Notes: a model not told the origin generated them from the letters alone. A DNA stretch of 64,000 nucleotides from Polaribacter litorisediminis (GCF_019968605.1 NZ_CP082966.1:1475001-1539000), one strand, 5' to 3'; positions 53,485-62,992 are shown, counted from the first letter of the stretch. A program made the numbers and translations.

Positions 53485-54040
53485 AGATCTGCACATCAGA
53501 CCAATTTTCACCTGATTTTATTCTATGAATTTGGGTGTCAGAGACTCCAAATCGCTTGGCAATCATCGATATTCTATTATTTTTATTTTTAAGCTGTCGC
53601 TTTATAATTTTTACTTTTCCTACAGATAATTTAGCAAAATCTCTACTCTTATTTTTTAAAATTTCATTCCAAGTTGGGTTGTTAAATTGATGTAATTCCT
53701 TTTCTCTTTTCGTTGCCCATTTTAAATTTTCTACGCTGTTATCCTCTTTATCGTAATTTAAATGTATCACATAAATTTGATCTTCAGTTTCTTTTTCAAT
53801 AAAGTGCTGTGCTACTAATTTATGCACATATCTACTCGTTGATTTTTGGTTAACTTCTTGTTTTAAAGAAATGTTTTCATAGCCTCGGATAAAAGTTGGT
53901 TTTCTTAAATATTCCTTTTCATTGGAACAATTAATAACTCTGCCATAATTAGAAATTTTAAACTTAAGTTTTTTTGATATTTTTTCATCAAACTGAACTT
54001 CTTTCCATTCTTCGTTATAAATATTTCGTATCATTTTCAA
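53483..54040 (-). CDS. NUMOD4/HNH endonuclease-like protein
   Basis: A 185-residue protein of the group I-intron/phage homing-endonuclease type. The NUMOD4 segment is residues 9-60 (EEWKEVQFDE...KFKISNYGRVINC). HKLVAQHFIE and the HNH core YVIHLNYDKEDNSVENLKWATKREKELH follow near 71-118, with conserved His and Asn. A C-terminal helix-turn-helix (about 150-180; MIAKRFGVSDTQIHRIKSGENW) would guide DNA binding. It sits between murA and grpE with its own terminator, and no intron or intein is visible next to it. Possibly a free-standing mobile endonuclease. Confidence 0.82.
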   Translation of the reverse strand: MKMIRNIYNEEWKEVQFDEKISKKLKFKISNYGRVINCSNEKEYLRKPTFIRGYENISLKQEVNQKSTSRYVHKLVAQHFIEKETEDQIYVIHLNYDKEDNSVENLKWATKREKELHQFNNPTWNEILKNKSRDFAKLSVGKVKIIKRQLKNKNNRISMIAKRFGVSDTQIHRIKSGENWSDVQI

Positions 54041-54075
54041 AAAATTAAGTTACAATCATTGATTAAATAATTTTC

Positions 54076-55386
54076 TTAATTTTCAATTCTTTCAATTTTA
54101 GCCCCAATAGATTTTAAGCGCGCCTCAATATTTTCGTAACCTCTATCTATTTGTTCAATATTGTTAATAATTGAGGTTCCTTTTGCCGAAAGTGCCGCTA
54201 TTAATAATGAAATACCTGCTCTAATGTCTGGAGATGTCATTTTGGTTGCTTTTAAAGAACTTTCAAAATTCATACCAATTACAGTGGCTCTATGAGGATC
54301 GCACAAAATTACTTTTGCGCCCATATCAATCAATTTATCAACAAAAAACAATCTACTTTCAAACATTTTTTGATGGATTAAAACCGTACCTTTTGCTTGA
54401 GTTGCGATGACCAAAATAATACTCAATAAATCTGGCGTAAAACCTGGCCAAGGAGCATCTGAAACTGTTAAAACAGAACCGTCAATATAATTCTGAATTT
54501 CGTAAGATTCTTGTTCTGGAATGTAGATATCATCACCTCTTTTTTCAAATTGAATTCCGAGTTTTCTAAAAACATTCGGGATTTGCCCTAAATTTTCCCA
54601 GCTAACATTCTTAATTGTTAACGCTGAGCGTGTCATAACAGCAACTCCAATCCAAGAGCCAATTTCAATCATGTCTGGTAAAACGTTATGCTCGCATCCC
54701 ACTAAATTATCAACGCCTTTTATCCTTAATAAATTAGAGCCAACACCTGTAATATTTGCCCCCATAGAATTCAACATTTTACATAATTGTTGAATGTAAG
54801 GCTCGCAAGCAGCATTGTAAATTGTTGTAGTTCCGGTGGCTAAAACTGATGCCATTAAAATGTTAGCAGTTCCGGTAACCGATGCTTCATCTAATAACAT
54901 ATCTGTACCAAACAATTCATCGGCTTCTACACCGTAAAAATGTTCTTCTTTATTATATCTAAATTTTGCACCTAAATTAATAAAACCCTCAAAATGCGTA
55001 TCTAATCTTCTTCTACCTATTTTATCTCCTCCAGGTCTAGGAATATATCCTTTTCCAAAACGAGCTAATAATGGACCTACAATCATAATAGAACCACGCA
55101 AAGAACTGCCATCTCTTTTAAAATCAGCAGATTCTAAATATTTTAAATTGATGTTATCTGCCTGAAAAGAATAAGAGTTTCTGCTTAACTTCTCTACTTT
55201 AACCCCCAGTTCTCCTAAAATAAAAATTAATTTATTTACATCTATAATATCAGGAACATTATTGATGATTACTTTTTCTGGAGTTAATAAAACTGCACAA
55301 AGTATTTGTAAAACCTCATTTTTTGCTCCTTGTGGAGTAATTGTCCCTTTTAATTTATGACCGCCTTCAATTTTAAATGATGCCAT
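54076..55386 (-). CDS. murA: UDP-N-acetylglucosamine 1-carboxyvinyltransferase
   Basis: First committed enzyme of peptidoglycan synthesis, adding enolpyruvate from PEP to UDP-GlcNAc. It has 436 residues. GAKNEVLQIL (20-29) carries the Lys-Asn pair of the active site. The catalytic loop reads RPGGDKIGRR (117-126), so Asp121 stands where most MurA proteins have the fosfomycin-reactive Cys. Other blocks, such as SVTGTANILMA and VSDAPWPGFTPDL, are typical. It starts 6 bases after the DUF4290 gene stop, indicating an operon. Confidence 0.95.
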   Translation of the reverse strand: MASFKIEGGHKLKGTITPQGAKNEVLQILCAVLLTPEKVIINNVPDIIDVNKLIFILGELGVKVEKLSRNSYSFQADNINLKYLESADFKRDGSSLRGSIMIVGPLLARFGKGYIPRPGGDKIGRRRLDTHFEGFINLGAKFRYNKEEHFYGVEADELFGTDMLLDEASVTGTANILMASVLATGTTTIYNAACEPYIQQLCKMLNSMGANITGVGSNLLRIKGVDNLVGCEHNVLPDMIEIGSWIGVAVMTRSALTIKNVSWENLGQIPNVFRKLGIQFEKRGDDIYIPEQESYEIQNYIDGSVLTVSDAPWPGFTPDLLSIILVIATQAKGTVLIHQKMFESRLFFVDKLIDMGAKVILCDPHRATVIGMNFESSLKATKMTSPDIRAGISLLIAALSAKGTSIINNIEQIDRGYENIEARLKSIGAKIERIEN

Positions 55387-55392
55387 TAACTT

Positions 55393-56046
55393 TTATCTTT
55401 TTCTATTTTTATTCTGGTTGCTGTGATGTGTTTTCTTGTGTGAAGTTTTAGAACTACTTTGACCTTGAAAATTTCTTTTTCTTAACAAGTTTTTACTTTC
55501 GGATAATTCTTCATCAGAATTTCTTAAATCAAATTTTTCACCAGACAAATCAAATAAATGTTTAAAAATTACGGCATCATCTACCGTATCTTTATTCCAA
55601 TTTAAATAACATTTTTTCATGTGATTTGCGATCGTAAAAACCAATGCTTCTCTCTTTTCGCCTTCTTCCCAACTCAAAGCAATGTCTATCATTGTTTGAA
55701 TATTGTTACCGTAATACCTATAATTAGAGGCATATTTAGGATACGGTAAACTTTCTGGTTTTTCTTGTAACTCTTCTCTAGACGGAATTGGATATGGTGA
55801 ATCTGCGTCTAATTTAAAATCTGACATTATATAAAGTTGATCCCATAATTTATGCTTAAAATCTGGCACATCGCGCAAATGAGGTTGTAAATTTCCCATT
55901 ACATCAACAATTGCTTTTGCCATTTTATCGCGCTCTTCTTTCGTTTCTAAAGCGATACAATGATCTACTAATTTCTGTATATGCCTGCCGTATTCTGGAA
56001 TAATCATTAACGGTCTTTCTGAATTATATTCTAAATCGAATGTCAT
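55393..56046 (-). CDS. DUF4290 family protein
   Basis: A 217-residue soluble protein found in Bacteroidota. The conserved N terminus is DLEYNSERPLMIIPEYGRHIQKLVDHC; the middle has FKHKLWDQLYIMSDF and ALVFTIANHMKKCYLNWNKDTV. The last 30 residues are basic and rich in Lys, His, Ser and Asn, and may be disordered. It is encoded just upstream of murA in one transcription unit, an arrangement common in the phylum. No biochemical role is known to me. Confidence 0.9.
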   Translation of the reverse strand: MTFDLEYNSERPLMIIPEYGRHIQKLVDHCIALETKEERDKMAKAIVDVMGNLQPHLRDVPDFKHKLWDQLYIMSDFKLDADSPYPIPSREELQEKPESLPYPKYASNYRYYGNNIQTMIDIALSWEEGEKREALVFTIANHMKKCYLNWNKDTVDDAVIFKHLFDLSGEKFDLRNSDEELSESKNLLRKRNFQGQSSSKTSHKKTHHSNQNKNRKR

Positions 56047-56186
56047 TTATCTATTTTTGAAGTGTGTTCTCGATGCATTTTCTTACGTTATTTTAATCAA
56101 AAGAAAACACTCGAACTGACAATTTATACTATTGTAGTTATTTAACGTTGCAAAATAGCAATTTATTTTAGTATTATGAATGCTTT

Positions 56187-58508
56187 TTAACCAATAATTT
56201 TCAATTTCACAAAACGCAATAGAAGATTCTTCTTTCCCGCGGTGCCAAATTTAATCATTGCTTTTTTATCGGGCCCTTTCCCTTCTAAAGAAAGGACTTC
56301 TCCCCTACCAAAACGATCGTGTTCTATAATATTACCAACCACAATTTTATTATCAAATAAATTTGATTTAGAGACAGTTTCTGATGCCTTTTTTAAATTT
56401 TTAGGAACTGTGATTTCTTTCTTTTTAACCAAATCGCGCTCCATTTTTTTGCGCTGAATAGGTTTTTGAAAACGAATTCCTTTAGGTGCATCTTCAAAAA
56501 TACTTTTGTCAATAAACTTATTTACAGAGGGTTCTGGCATTTTTGGAGTAATATAATACAAATATTGGTCATCAATTTCTTCTAAAAACCTACTAGGTTC
56601 AGCATCAATTAATTTACCCCAACGATACCTTGTTTGTGCATAACTTAAATACGCAACTTTTTCTGCACGTGTTAACGCCACATAAAATAACCTACGCTCC
56701 TCTTCTAATTCACTTCGAGTATTCATGCTCATGGCAGATGGGAATAAATTTTCTTCTAGACCCACAATATATACATACATATATTCTAATCCTTTAGATT
56801 GATGAATTGTCATGAGCGAAACACTGGGTTTGTCATCATCTTTTTTAGAGTCGAAATCTGTAGCCAAAGCAACATCTTCTAAAAACGAAGTTAATGAGGT
56901 ATCTTCTCCTTGTTCTATTTTATCTGTAATAAAATCTTTAATTCCGTTTAAAAGTTCTTGAACATTTTCTACTTTACTAACAGCTTCTGGAGTTCCGTCT
57001 TTTTCTAGATCTTTAATTAATTGTGTTTGTTTCACTACAATTTCTGCAATTTCAAACGCATTTTTTGTTTGAGATTCTATTTGCAAACGCAAAATCATGT
57101 TCATAAAATTCTGAAGTTTATTTTTAGTTCCAGAATTTATTTTTAAATCGATTTTGTCAATATATTTTAAAATATCAAAAATTGATTTTTTATAATGATT
57201 TGCAGCTATGGTTAATTTATCAATAGTAGTTGCACCAATTCCTCTTGCAGGATAATTGATGATTCTTTTTAACGCTTCTTCATCATTTGGGTTGATTAGA
57301 ATTCGCAAATAAGACAAAATATCTTTGATTTCCTTTCTTTGATAAAAAGAAATTCCACCATAAATTTTATAATCAATTCCTTTTTTTCTTAAGGCGTCTT
57401 CAATGGCTCTCGATTGGGAGTTTGTTCTATACAAAACGCAAAAATCATCGGGTGTTAATTGATGATTCATTTGGTTTTCCCAAATAGATTGTGCAACAAA
57501 ACGACCTTCTTCTCCATCAGAAATAGTTCGCATTACGTTAATCGAATCTCCAGCATCGTTAGAAGTCCAAACTTCTTTATCTAATTTTGTTTTGTTTTTG
57601 GCAATTACAGAATTTGCAGCATTCACAATATTTTTTGTAGAACGATAATTTTGTTCAAGCTTAAAGGTTTTTACCTCTGGATAATCCTTTTGAAAATTTA
57701 AAATATTCTGAATATTTGCCCCTCTAAAACTATAAATACTTTGAGAATCATCACCAACAACACAAATATTACCAAACTTATCTGCCAAAGCTCTTACAAT
57801 TATATATTGAGAATGGTTTGTATCTTGGTACTCATCTACCATGATGTACCGAAAACGATCTTGATATTTTGCCAAAGATTCTGGAAAACGAGCTAATAAT
57901 TCATTAGTTCTCAACAATAAATCATCAAAATCCATAGCACCAGATTTAAAACATCGGTCTACATATTCTTTATAAATATCTCCGACTTTAGGTCTGCTAG
58001 CATGCAAATCTGCTTCTTGTAAATCACTATTATTAAAGTAGGCTCTTACAGTAATTAAACTATTTTTAAAGGATGAAATTCGTCCTAATATTTGTTTGGG
58101 TTTATAGCGCTCTTTGTCTAAGCCCATTTCTTTAATAATAGCACTGATTAACCGAACGGAATCTTGCGTATCGTAAATGGTAAAGTTTGATGGAAAACCC
58201 AATTTATCCGCTTCCGAACGTAAAATTCTTGCAAAAACCGAATGAAAAGTTCCCATCCAAAGATTTTTTGCTTCACTTTGACCAACAACTCCAGCAATTC
58301 TTGCTTTCATTTCTTTGGCAGCTTTGTTGGTAAATGTGAGCGATAAAATATTAAAAGCATCCACGCCAGATTGCATTAAATGTGCAATTCTATAGGTTAG
58401 AACTCTTGTTTTACCAGAACCTGCACCTGCAATTATAATCATGGGTCCGTCTTTTTGCAAGACCGCTTGTTTTTGTGCTTCGTTTAAAGAATTTAAGTAT
58501 GTATTCAA
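56187..58508 (-). CDS. ATP-dependent DNA helicase, UvrD/PcrA type
   Basis: Superfamily 1A helicase of 773 residues. Walker A is IAGAGSGKTRVLTYR near residue 27, Walker B VDEYQDTNHSQY near 225, and further motifs GDDSQSIYSFRGA, LEQNYRS, TIHQSKGLEY and YVALTRAE are in order. The C-terminal tail (VGNIIEHDRFGRGEVLSLEG) is the PcrA/UvrD Tudor-like domain that binds RNA polymerase. It serves DNA repair and replication restart. It is divergent from the DsrE-like gene by 107 bases. Confidence 0.94.
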   Translation of the reverse strand: MNTYLNSLNEAQKQAVLQKDGPMIIIAGAGSGKTRVLTYRIAHLMQSGVDAFNILSLTFTNKAAKEMKARIAGVVGQSEAKNLWMGTFHSVFARILRSEADKLGFPSNFTIYDTQDSVRLISAIIKEMGLDKERYKPKQILGRISSFKNSLITVRAYFNNSDLQEADLHASRPKVGDIYKEYVDRCFKSGAMDFDDLLLRTNELLARFPESLAKYQDRFRYIMVDEYQDTNHSQYIIVRALADKFGNICVVGDDSQSIYSFRGANIQNILNFQKDYPEVKTFKLEQNYRSTKNIVNAANSVIAKNKTKLDKEVWTSNDAGDSINVMRTISDGEEGRFVAQSIWENQMNHQLTPDDFCVLYRTNSQSRAIEDALRKKGIDYKIYGGISFYQRKEIKDILSYLRILINPNDEEALKRIINYPARGIGATTIDKLTIAANHYKKSIFDILKYIDKIDLKINSGTKNKLQNFMNMILRLQIESQTKNAFEIAEIVVKQTQLIKDLEKDGTPEAVSKVENVQELLNGIKDFITDKIEQGEDTSLTSFLEDVALATDFDSKKDDDKPSVSLMTIHQSKGLEYMYVYIVGLEENLFPSAMSMNTRSELEEERRLFYVALTRAEKVAYLSYAQTRYRWGKLIDAEPSRFLEEIDDQYLYYITPKMPEPSVNKFIDKSIFEDAPKGIRFQKPIQRKKMERDLVKKKEITVPKNLKKASETVSKSNLFDNKIVVGNIIEHDRFGRGEVLSLEGKGPDKKAMIKFGTAGKKNLLLRFVKLKIIG

Positions 58509-58615
58509 GCCTAAGTTTTGTAAGAATTTAAAAGTGTGAAATTATGAAATGTTCATCAATAAATTTATCACTTTTGTAAAATTATAAATACATTTACGCA
58601 AATAAATCTAATATC

Positions 58616-59155
58616 ATGAAAAAAATTAATGTATTGGTGCTGTTTTTAATGTTTTCAAACTTTATTTCTTCTCAAAGTAATAGAGAGCCAGGTAAAATTA
58701 TAAAAAACTTTGGAGAAACATTTCATGTTGAAAATGTGGATATTAAAACCGATACTACAGCACAACTTAAGGTAATTTTTGATGTATCTAAATCTTCAGA
58801 AAAAGTAGATATTATAAACAAAAATATTGTGACCGCTGCTAGATTTTTAAATATGCATGCAAATGAAGGTATGAAACCTCATCAGCTAAAAGTAGCAATT
58901 ACAATACATGGTAGTGCTTGGAAAGATGTTTTAAATGATGAAGCTTATATGGAAAAATATGGTGTAAAAAATCCTAATTCAAAATTAATTAAGGAACTAA
59001 ACAATGCAGGAGTAGATGTAATTATTTGCGGACAAACATCAATGTACAGAAAAATTGATAAAATGCTTGTTTTACCCGAAGTAAAGTTTGCACTTTCTGC
59101 TATGACAGCTTTACTCCAGTACCAGAATAAAGGTTATAAATTTATAAAATTTTAA
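58616..59155 (+). CDS. Secreted DsrE/DsrF-like protein
   Basis: A 179-residue protein with a cleavable signal peptide (about residues 1-20, FISSQS) and a single DsrE-like alpha/beta domain. The pattern LKVIFDVSKSSEKVDIINKNIVTAARFLNMH and VDVIICGQTSMY (with a Cys near residue 143) is typical of the family. Cytoplasmic relatives act in sulfur transfer; this exported version has an unknown substrate. The next gene starts 4 bases after its stop and encodes a membrane protein, so the two form an operon. Confidence 0.82.
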   Translation: MKKINVLVLFLMFSNFISSQSNREPGKIIKNFGETFHVENVDIKTDTTAQLKVIFDVSKSSEKVDIINKNIVTAARFLNMHANEGMKPHQLKVAITIHGSAWKDVLNDEAYMEKYGVKNPNSKLIKELNNAGVDVIICGQTSMYRKIDKMLVLPEVKFALSAMTALLQYQNKGYKFIKF

Positions 59156-59158
59156 ATA

Positions 59159-59671
59159 ATGGAAGACAAATTTTTAGAAAGTATCGCTTATATTTTACCT
59201 GCTGTTGTTACCGGTTTTGTTGCTTATTATATGTTTAATGGGTTTATTCATCATAAAAATGCTGAGAAAAAATTAGAACTGTTAGCCGAAAAAAAGAAAG
59301 ATTCTTTGCCAATTAAATTGCAGGCTTACGAACGCCTTTTATTATTTTGTGAGCGTATAAATCCTGTTAAAATATTGATTAGAATAAAACCATTATCAAC
59401 AGATAAAAATGAATATTTACAGCTTTTAATTGGCAATATAGAACAAGAGTTTGAACACAATTTAGTACAACAAATCTATATTTCTGATGAAAGTTGGACT
59501 GCTATTTATGCTGCCAAAAGTGCCGTAATTAATAAATTAAAACAAGTTGCAGAATCTTCTAATTCAGCAAATGATTTACGAGAAAATGTATTAATCGATT
59601 ATTCTAAAATGTTACCTCCTACAGAAACTGCGATTGCTTTTATTAAAAATGAAGTAAAGAAATTATTATAA
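59159..59671 (+). CDS. Single-span membrane protein conserved with DsrE-like gene
   Basis: A 170-residue protein with one membrane helix (about residues 8-28, SIAYILPAVVTGFVAYYMF) and a mainly helical cytoplasmic part containing KLQAYERLLLFCERINPVKIL and YISDESWTAIYAAKSAVINKLK. The pattern resembles a family of Bacteroidota membrane proteins of unknown function. It starts four bases after the DsrE-like gene and is followed by a terminator, so the pair likely work together. No function is proposed. Confidence 0.7.
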   Translation: MEDKFLESIAYILPAVVTGFVAYYMFNGFIHHKNAEKKLELLAEKKKDSLPIKLQAYERLLLFCERINPVKILIRIKPLSTDKNEYLQLLIGNIEQEFEHNLVQQIYISDESWTAIYAAKSAVINKLKQVAESSNSANDLRENVLIDYSKMLPPTETAIAFIKNEVKKLL

Positions 59672-59675
59672 AAAA

Positions 59676-59718
59676 AAAGGCTCCAATCTTACTAAATATA
59701 TCAGTAATTGAAGCCTTT
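59676..59718 (+). terminator. Terminator after the DsrE-like operon
   Basis: AAAGGCT-c-CAAT-c-TTACT pairs imperfectly with AGTAATTG-a-AGCCTTT, beginning four bases past the stop. Two bulges, long stem. Confidence 0.6.
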
Positions 59719-59816
59719 ACTTATTTCTCAATTTAATACCAACTATCATATTAAATAACGGGTATCACTTTCTCTCTTAAAAATTGAATATTACTTCAAT
59801 TTTGCAATTTCTATTT

Positions 59817-60875
59817 TTAATTAAAATAGATTTTACTCGGTATTAAACCCACAGTAAATTCTTTCAATTCCATATTTGTAGTTGCGTCAAATATTTTTAG
59901 AGTTCCATTACTTGAAAAGTCTTTAGCATCTGTTACGTAAATTTTATTTTCGTTTACAGATATTCCATAAACGTTCGTATTTATGATTGGCGAAGTTGGC
60001 ACAGAAGTAGCTTCTTCACTCATTTTATAAATACTATTAGAAGTTGATAAAAACATAATTAAACCATCTATTACCATAGAATTTGGATGAAAACCAGCAG
60101 TAAAATTTAAAGTATTACTTACCTCGTTTGTAGCAGTATTAATCGTTACTAAACTTCCTAAAACCTCTGTTGGGTTCCAAGATGTTTTGGCGCTACCTTC
60201 GCAAGAAACTAAAATATTACCGCTAGCATCAATAGCTAATTCATCAGGAATATCTCCGACAGAAATGGTGGTTACAATTGTGTTTGTTGATGCATTGATT
60301 ACACTAACCGTATTTCCAGACCCCCAGCCTCCTTTATGGGATACATATAAAAAATTTCCCTTGGCAATAATTTGCTCAGGTCCTTCTGTTACAGTTATTT
60401 TACTAGAAATGGTGTTTGTTGCTAAATCGATCACAGCAACAAAATCATCTGATGTGTCCGAACCCTGGCCCCAATTTGTAACAAAGCCTTTTCCGTTTGC
60501 AAAAGCAATATATCTTGGGTTTACTAAACCTTCAGAAATTTCCGTAATCTTTTCCATCGTAAATCTATTTGCTACGGTTATTTTACTCCCTACATTTGCA
60601 ATTAAATACGCATCATCATTATTAAATCCTATGGATTGTAAAATGGTTCCTATATTTTGATTATTTACTTTATTGTAAATTTTTTCTTCGGCAACTGTAT
60701 AATCATCAGAAATAAAACTTATGGTTCCTGTGCCTCCAGAAAAAGCACCTTCGTTTGCAATTAAAATTCCATTATCGTAATTTCCTTTTGGTAGTTCTAA
60801 TTCATTATCATTATCGCAAGAAGTCAATAAAAAACCTGTGATGGTTGCTAAAAATAGTGTTTTTTTGAAATTCAT
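59817..60875 (-). CDS. btuG: BtuG-like vitamin B12-binding beta-propeller lipoprotein
   Basis: A 352-residue surface lipoprotein. The signal ends in the lipobox LLTSC (Cys20) followed by an Asp/Glu-rich linker typical of surface export in Bacteroidota. The rest is a seven-bladed YVTN-type propeller, with blade repeats such as VAVIDLATNTISSKI, VSVINASTNTIVTTI and LVTINTATNEVSNTL. In Bacteroides, BtuG forms a complex with BtuB and captures B12 with extreme affinity. Here it starts 5 bases after btuB, under the same riboswitch. The call rests on propeller type, export signal and neighbour. Confidence 0.85.
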   Translation of the reverse strand: MNFKKTLFLATITGFLLTSCDNDNELELPKGNYDNGILIANEGAFSGGTGTISFISDDYTVAEEKIYNKVNNQNIGTILQSIGFNNDDAYLIANVGSKITVANRFTMEKITEISEGLVNPRYIAFANGKGFVTNWGQGSDTSDDFVAVIDLATNTISSKITVTEGPEQIIAKGNFLYVSHKGGWGSGNTVSVINASTNTIVTTISVGDIPDELAIDASGNILVSCEGSAKTSWNPTEVLGSLVTINTATNEVSNTLNFTAGFHPNSMVIDGLIMFLSTSNSIYKMSEEATSVPTSPIINTNVYGISVNENKIYVTDAKDFSSNGTLKIFDATTNMELKEFTVGLIPSKIYFN

Positions 60876-60880
60876 TTTTT

Positions 60881-62716
60881 TTAAAAATTTATGGTTGTTG
60901 TGATTTGAAAATTAATGCCAGGCATTGGTCTATTTAAAGTATTTTGATACTTTTTATTGTATATATTATGGATTACAAAACCAATATTTGGTTTATTTTT
61001 TAATCTTGAGAGTTCATAGTTAATACCGACATTAGAAACTTGAAAAGCAGAAATTGTATCTACTAAAAACCGAACATCATCATTAAACAATATTTGATAA
61101 AAGGCGCTCCAACTTTTATGCTGATAATTAAATAGTGCATTGAATCTATTTTTTGGCACTGAAATTAATTGTTGATCTGTTTCTAAATCTTTAGCATCCG
61201 TATAGGAATAATTTGCATTGATTTCTAAAATATTATTTTTGAAAGCCGTTTTATAATTTGCAGAAAATTCAAGTCCGATGTTTCTAGTTTCATCTGTATT
61301 TGTTGGACTCCAAACATCATATTCATTCGGAATCCATTGAATTAATTCTGATGATTTTATATAAAATCCGTTTACTTGAAAAGAAATATTTTTAAAACTG
61401 ATGGCATTCCCAATTTCAAATTGATAAGAATCCTCTGGCTGTAAGTTGATATTTCCTCCAGGTTGCCAATACAAATCATTAAAAGTGGGAATTCTAAAGT
61501 TTTTTGAAGTATTGAATGAAAGCGTATAATTTTTATTCAGTTTTTGCTCAATTCCTAATGAATATAAAAAAGGCGACTCAAAATCATTTTGAAAGTCTTT
61601 TCTAAACTGAATGCCATAACTTAGTTTTTTTGTAAGCTGATGATTTAAAGAGAAAACCCCCGAAAAAATATTTCTAGTATTGGAATCAAAACTAGATCCG
61701 TAAGCAGAAACAGCTTCAAAACCAAGAATGCCATTTATTTTTAATTTTCTAGAAACGGAATTATTATAATCTATTTGAGCAATTTTTCTTTCGGTATTTC
61801 CTTCAGAAAAAATGTCTTTATTTTGATTATTGTCAAAGAATTTAAACTTTTCAAAAATGTAAGAAACTCGTGAAGTAATGTGTTCTTTAGGTGATAAAAA
61901 GAAATTCCATTCTATTAAATTTTTACTATTAAGATCTTCGTACCCGTCATTAGAAGGTGCATTTAATGTTCTAGATAAATTTCTATCAGCAAAAAAAGTG
62001 CTTGAATAAAATTTAAATTGATGTTTCTTGTTGAATTTATAACCGTAATTTGCATCAAAATTATAATTAAAATAATTACCATTTCCATTGGTTAAATTAG
62101 AGTCTAAATAGTTAAAATCATTATCAGAACTATTTGTACCCAAACCAATATTGATAAAACTTTTATCGGTAGCTTTCATATAATCATAACTTATATGTTG
62201 TGTGTTAAAGCTTCCATAATTTGCAACTATTTTATGACTTTCTTGTTCAGAAAATTGAATAAGATTGTCTAAATGTATGGTACCACCAATAGCACCACTG
62301 CCAAAAAGAACACTTCCTCCTCCACTTCTTACAGATATATTGTCATAAGAATTTGCTGAAATTGCATTGAAATCAATCTGGCCGTTTAATTGCGAATTAA
62401 TATTGATACCATTCCAAATTACTGCGGTATGTGAGGCACTTGTTCCTCTAAAAGAGGGCGAAGAAACCATGCCTAAACCATTTTCTTTAAAGTAAATAAA
62501 GGAGTTAAATTTTAAAATATCTGTTAACGAACGAATATTTCTAGCCACTAAACTGTCTGAAATTAAGATGGTGTGATATCCTTTAGAAAAATCATTTACC
62601 TTAGCAATAGAGATTGAAAAAGCATTTAAATTTATAACAACAGCATCTTTTTGCGAGTATAAACTACCTGCAAAAATAATCGGTAAAACGAAAATAAAAA
62701 GTCCTTTTAAGTTCAT
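60881..62716 (-). CDS. btuB: TonB-dependent cobalamin receptor
   Basis: A 611-residue outer-membrane receptor with a signal peptide (1-21), a plug domain (about 35-155; ILKFNSFIYFKENGLGMVSSPSFRGTSASHTAVIWNG, GSGAIGGTIHL) and a 22-strand barrel ending in TINF, with the usual C-terminal Phe for BAM recognition. TonB would be used to drive B12 import. A cobalamin riboswitch directly upstream fixes the substrate with good confidence. BtuG is encoded immediately downstream. Confidence 0.92.
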   Translation of the reverse strand: MNLKGLFIFVLPIIFAGSLYSQKDAVVINLNAFSISIAKVNDFSKGYHTILISDSLVARNIRSLTDILKFNSFIYFKENGLGMVSSPSFRGTSASHTAVIWNGININSQLNGQIDFNAISANSYDNISVRSGGGSVLFGSGAIGGTIHLDNLIQFSEQESHKIVANYGSFNTQHISYDYMKATDKSFINIGLGTNSSDNDFNYLDSNLTNGNGNYFNYNFDANYGYKFNKKHQFKFYSSTFFADRNLSRTLNAPSNDGYEDLNSKNLIEWNFFLSPKEHITSRVSYIFEKFKFFDNNQNKDIFSEGNTERKIAQIDYNNSVSRKLKINGILGFEAVSAYGSSFDSNTRNIFSGVFSLNHQLTKKLSYGIQFRKDFQNDFESPFLYSLGIEQKLNKNYTLSFNTSKNFRIPTFNDLYWQPGGNINLQPEDSYQFEIGNAISFKNISFQVNGFYIKSSELIQWIPNEYDVWSPTNTDETRNIGLEFSANYKTAFKNNILEINANYSYTDAKDLETDQQLISVPKNRFNALFNYQHKSWSAFYQILFNDDVRFLVDTISAFQVSNVGINYELSRLKNKPNIGFVIHNIYNKKYQNTLNRPMPGINFQITTTINF

Positions 62717-62759
62717 ATCTCATAAAATCTTTATCCCGAAGATTTTTATAAATTTAAGA

Positions 62760-62925
62760 TCCTTGGCAGGTCTCCTGACTTGTTTTTATGTTATGATACC
62801 TTCCCAACAAAAAATGTCAGTGGTAAAAGAGTTTATAACATCCTCAAACGAGGTACTAAAATAAATTTAGTATCAACTTACAGTTGCGGGAACAGTTCTA
62901 GATTTTAACTAGATTCCCTTTTAAT
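62760..62925 (-). promoter_or_regulatory. Cobalamin riboswitch
   Basis: On the minus strand the core blocks appear in order: AAAAGGGAATCTAG, GTTCCCGCAACTGTAA, CCACTG, GGGAAGG and finally the B12 box AGTCAGGAGACCTGCC (62780-62765). The 3' edge lies about 45 bases before the btuB ATG. There is no strong terminator hairpin, so control is probably by masking the ribosome site. Bound cobalamin would shut off btuB-btuG. Confidence 0.93.
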
Positions 62926-62965
62926 TTGATGTAAAATGATTTGTACATCAAAACCAAAAATCATG

Positions 62966-62992
62966 CAAATATAAATCGAATTGAATAAACAA
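62966..62992 (-). promoter_or_regulatory. Promoter of the cobalamin riboswitch transcript
   Basis: Minus strand TTG (62992-62990), 16 bases, TATATTTG (62973-62966): an exact TAnnTTTG -7 element with a TTG upstream at slightly short spacing. A palindrome TTTGATGTA/TACATCAAA (62925-62952) lies between it and the riboswitch core. Confidence 0.5.
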
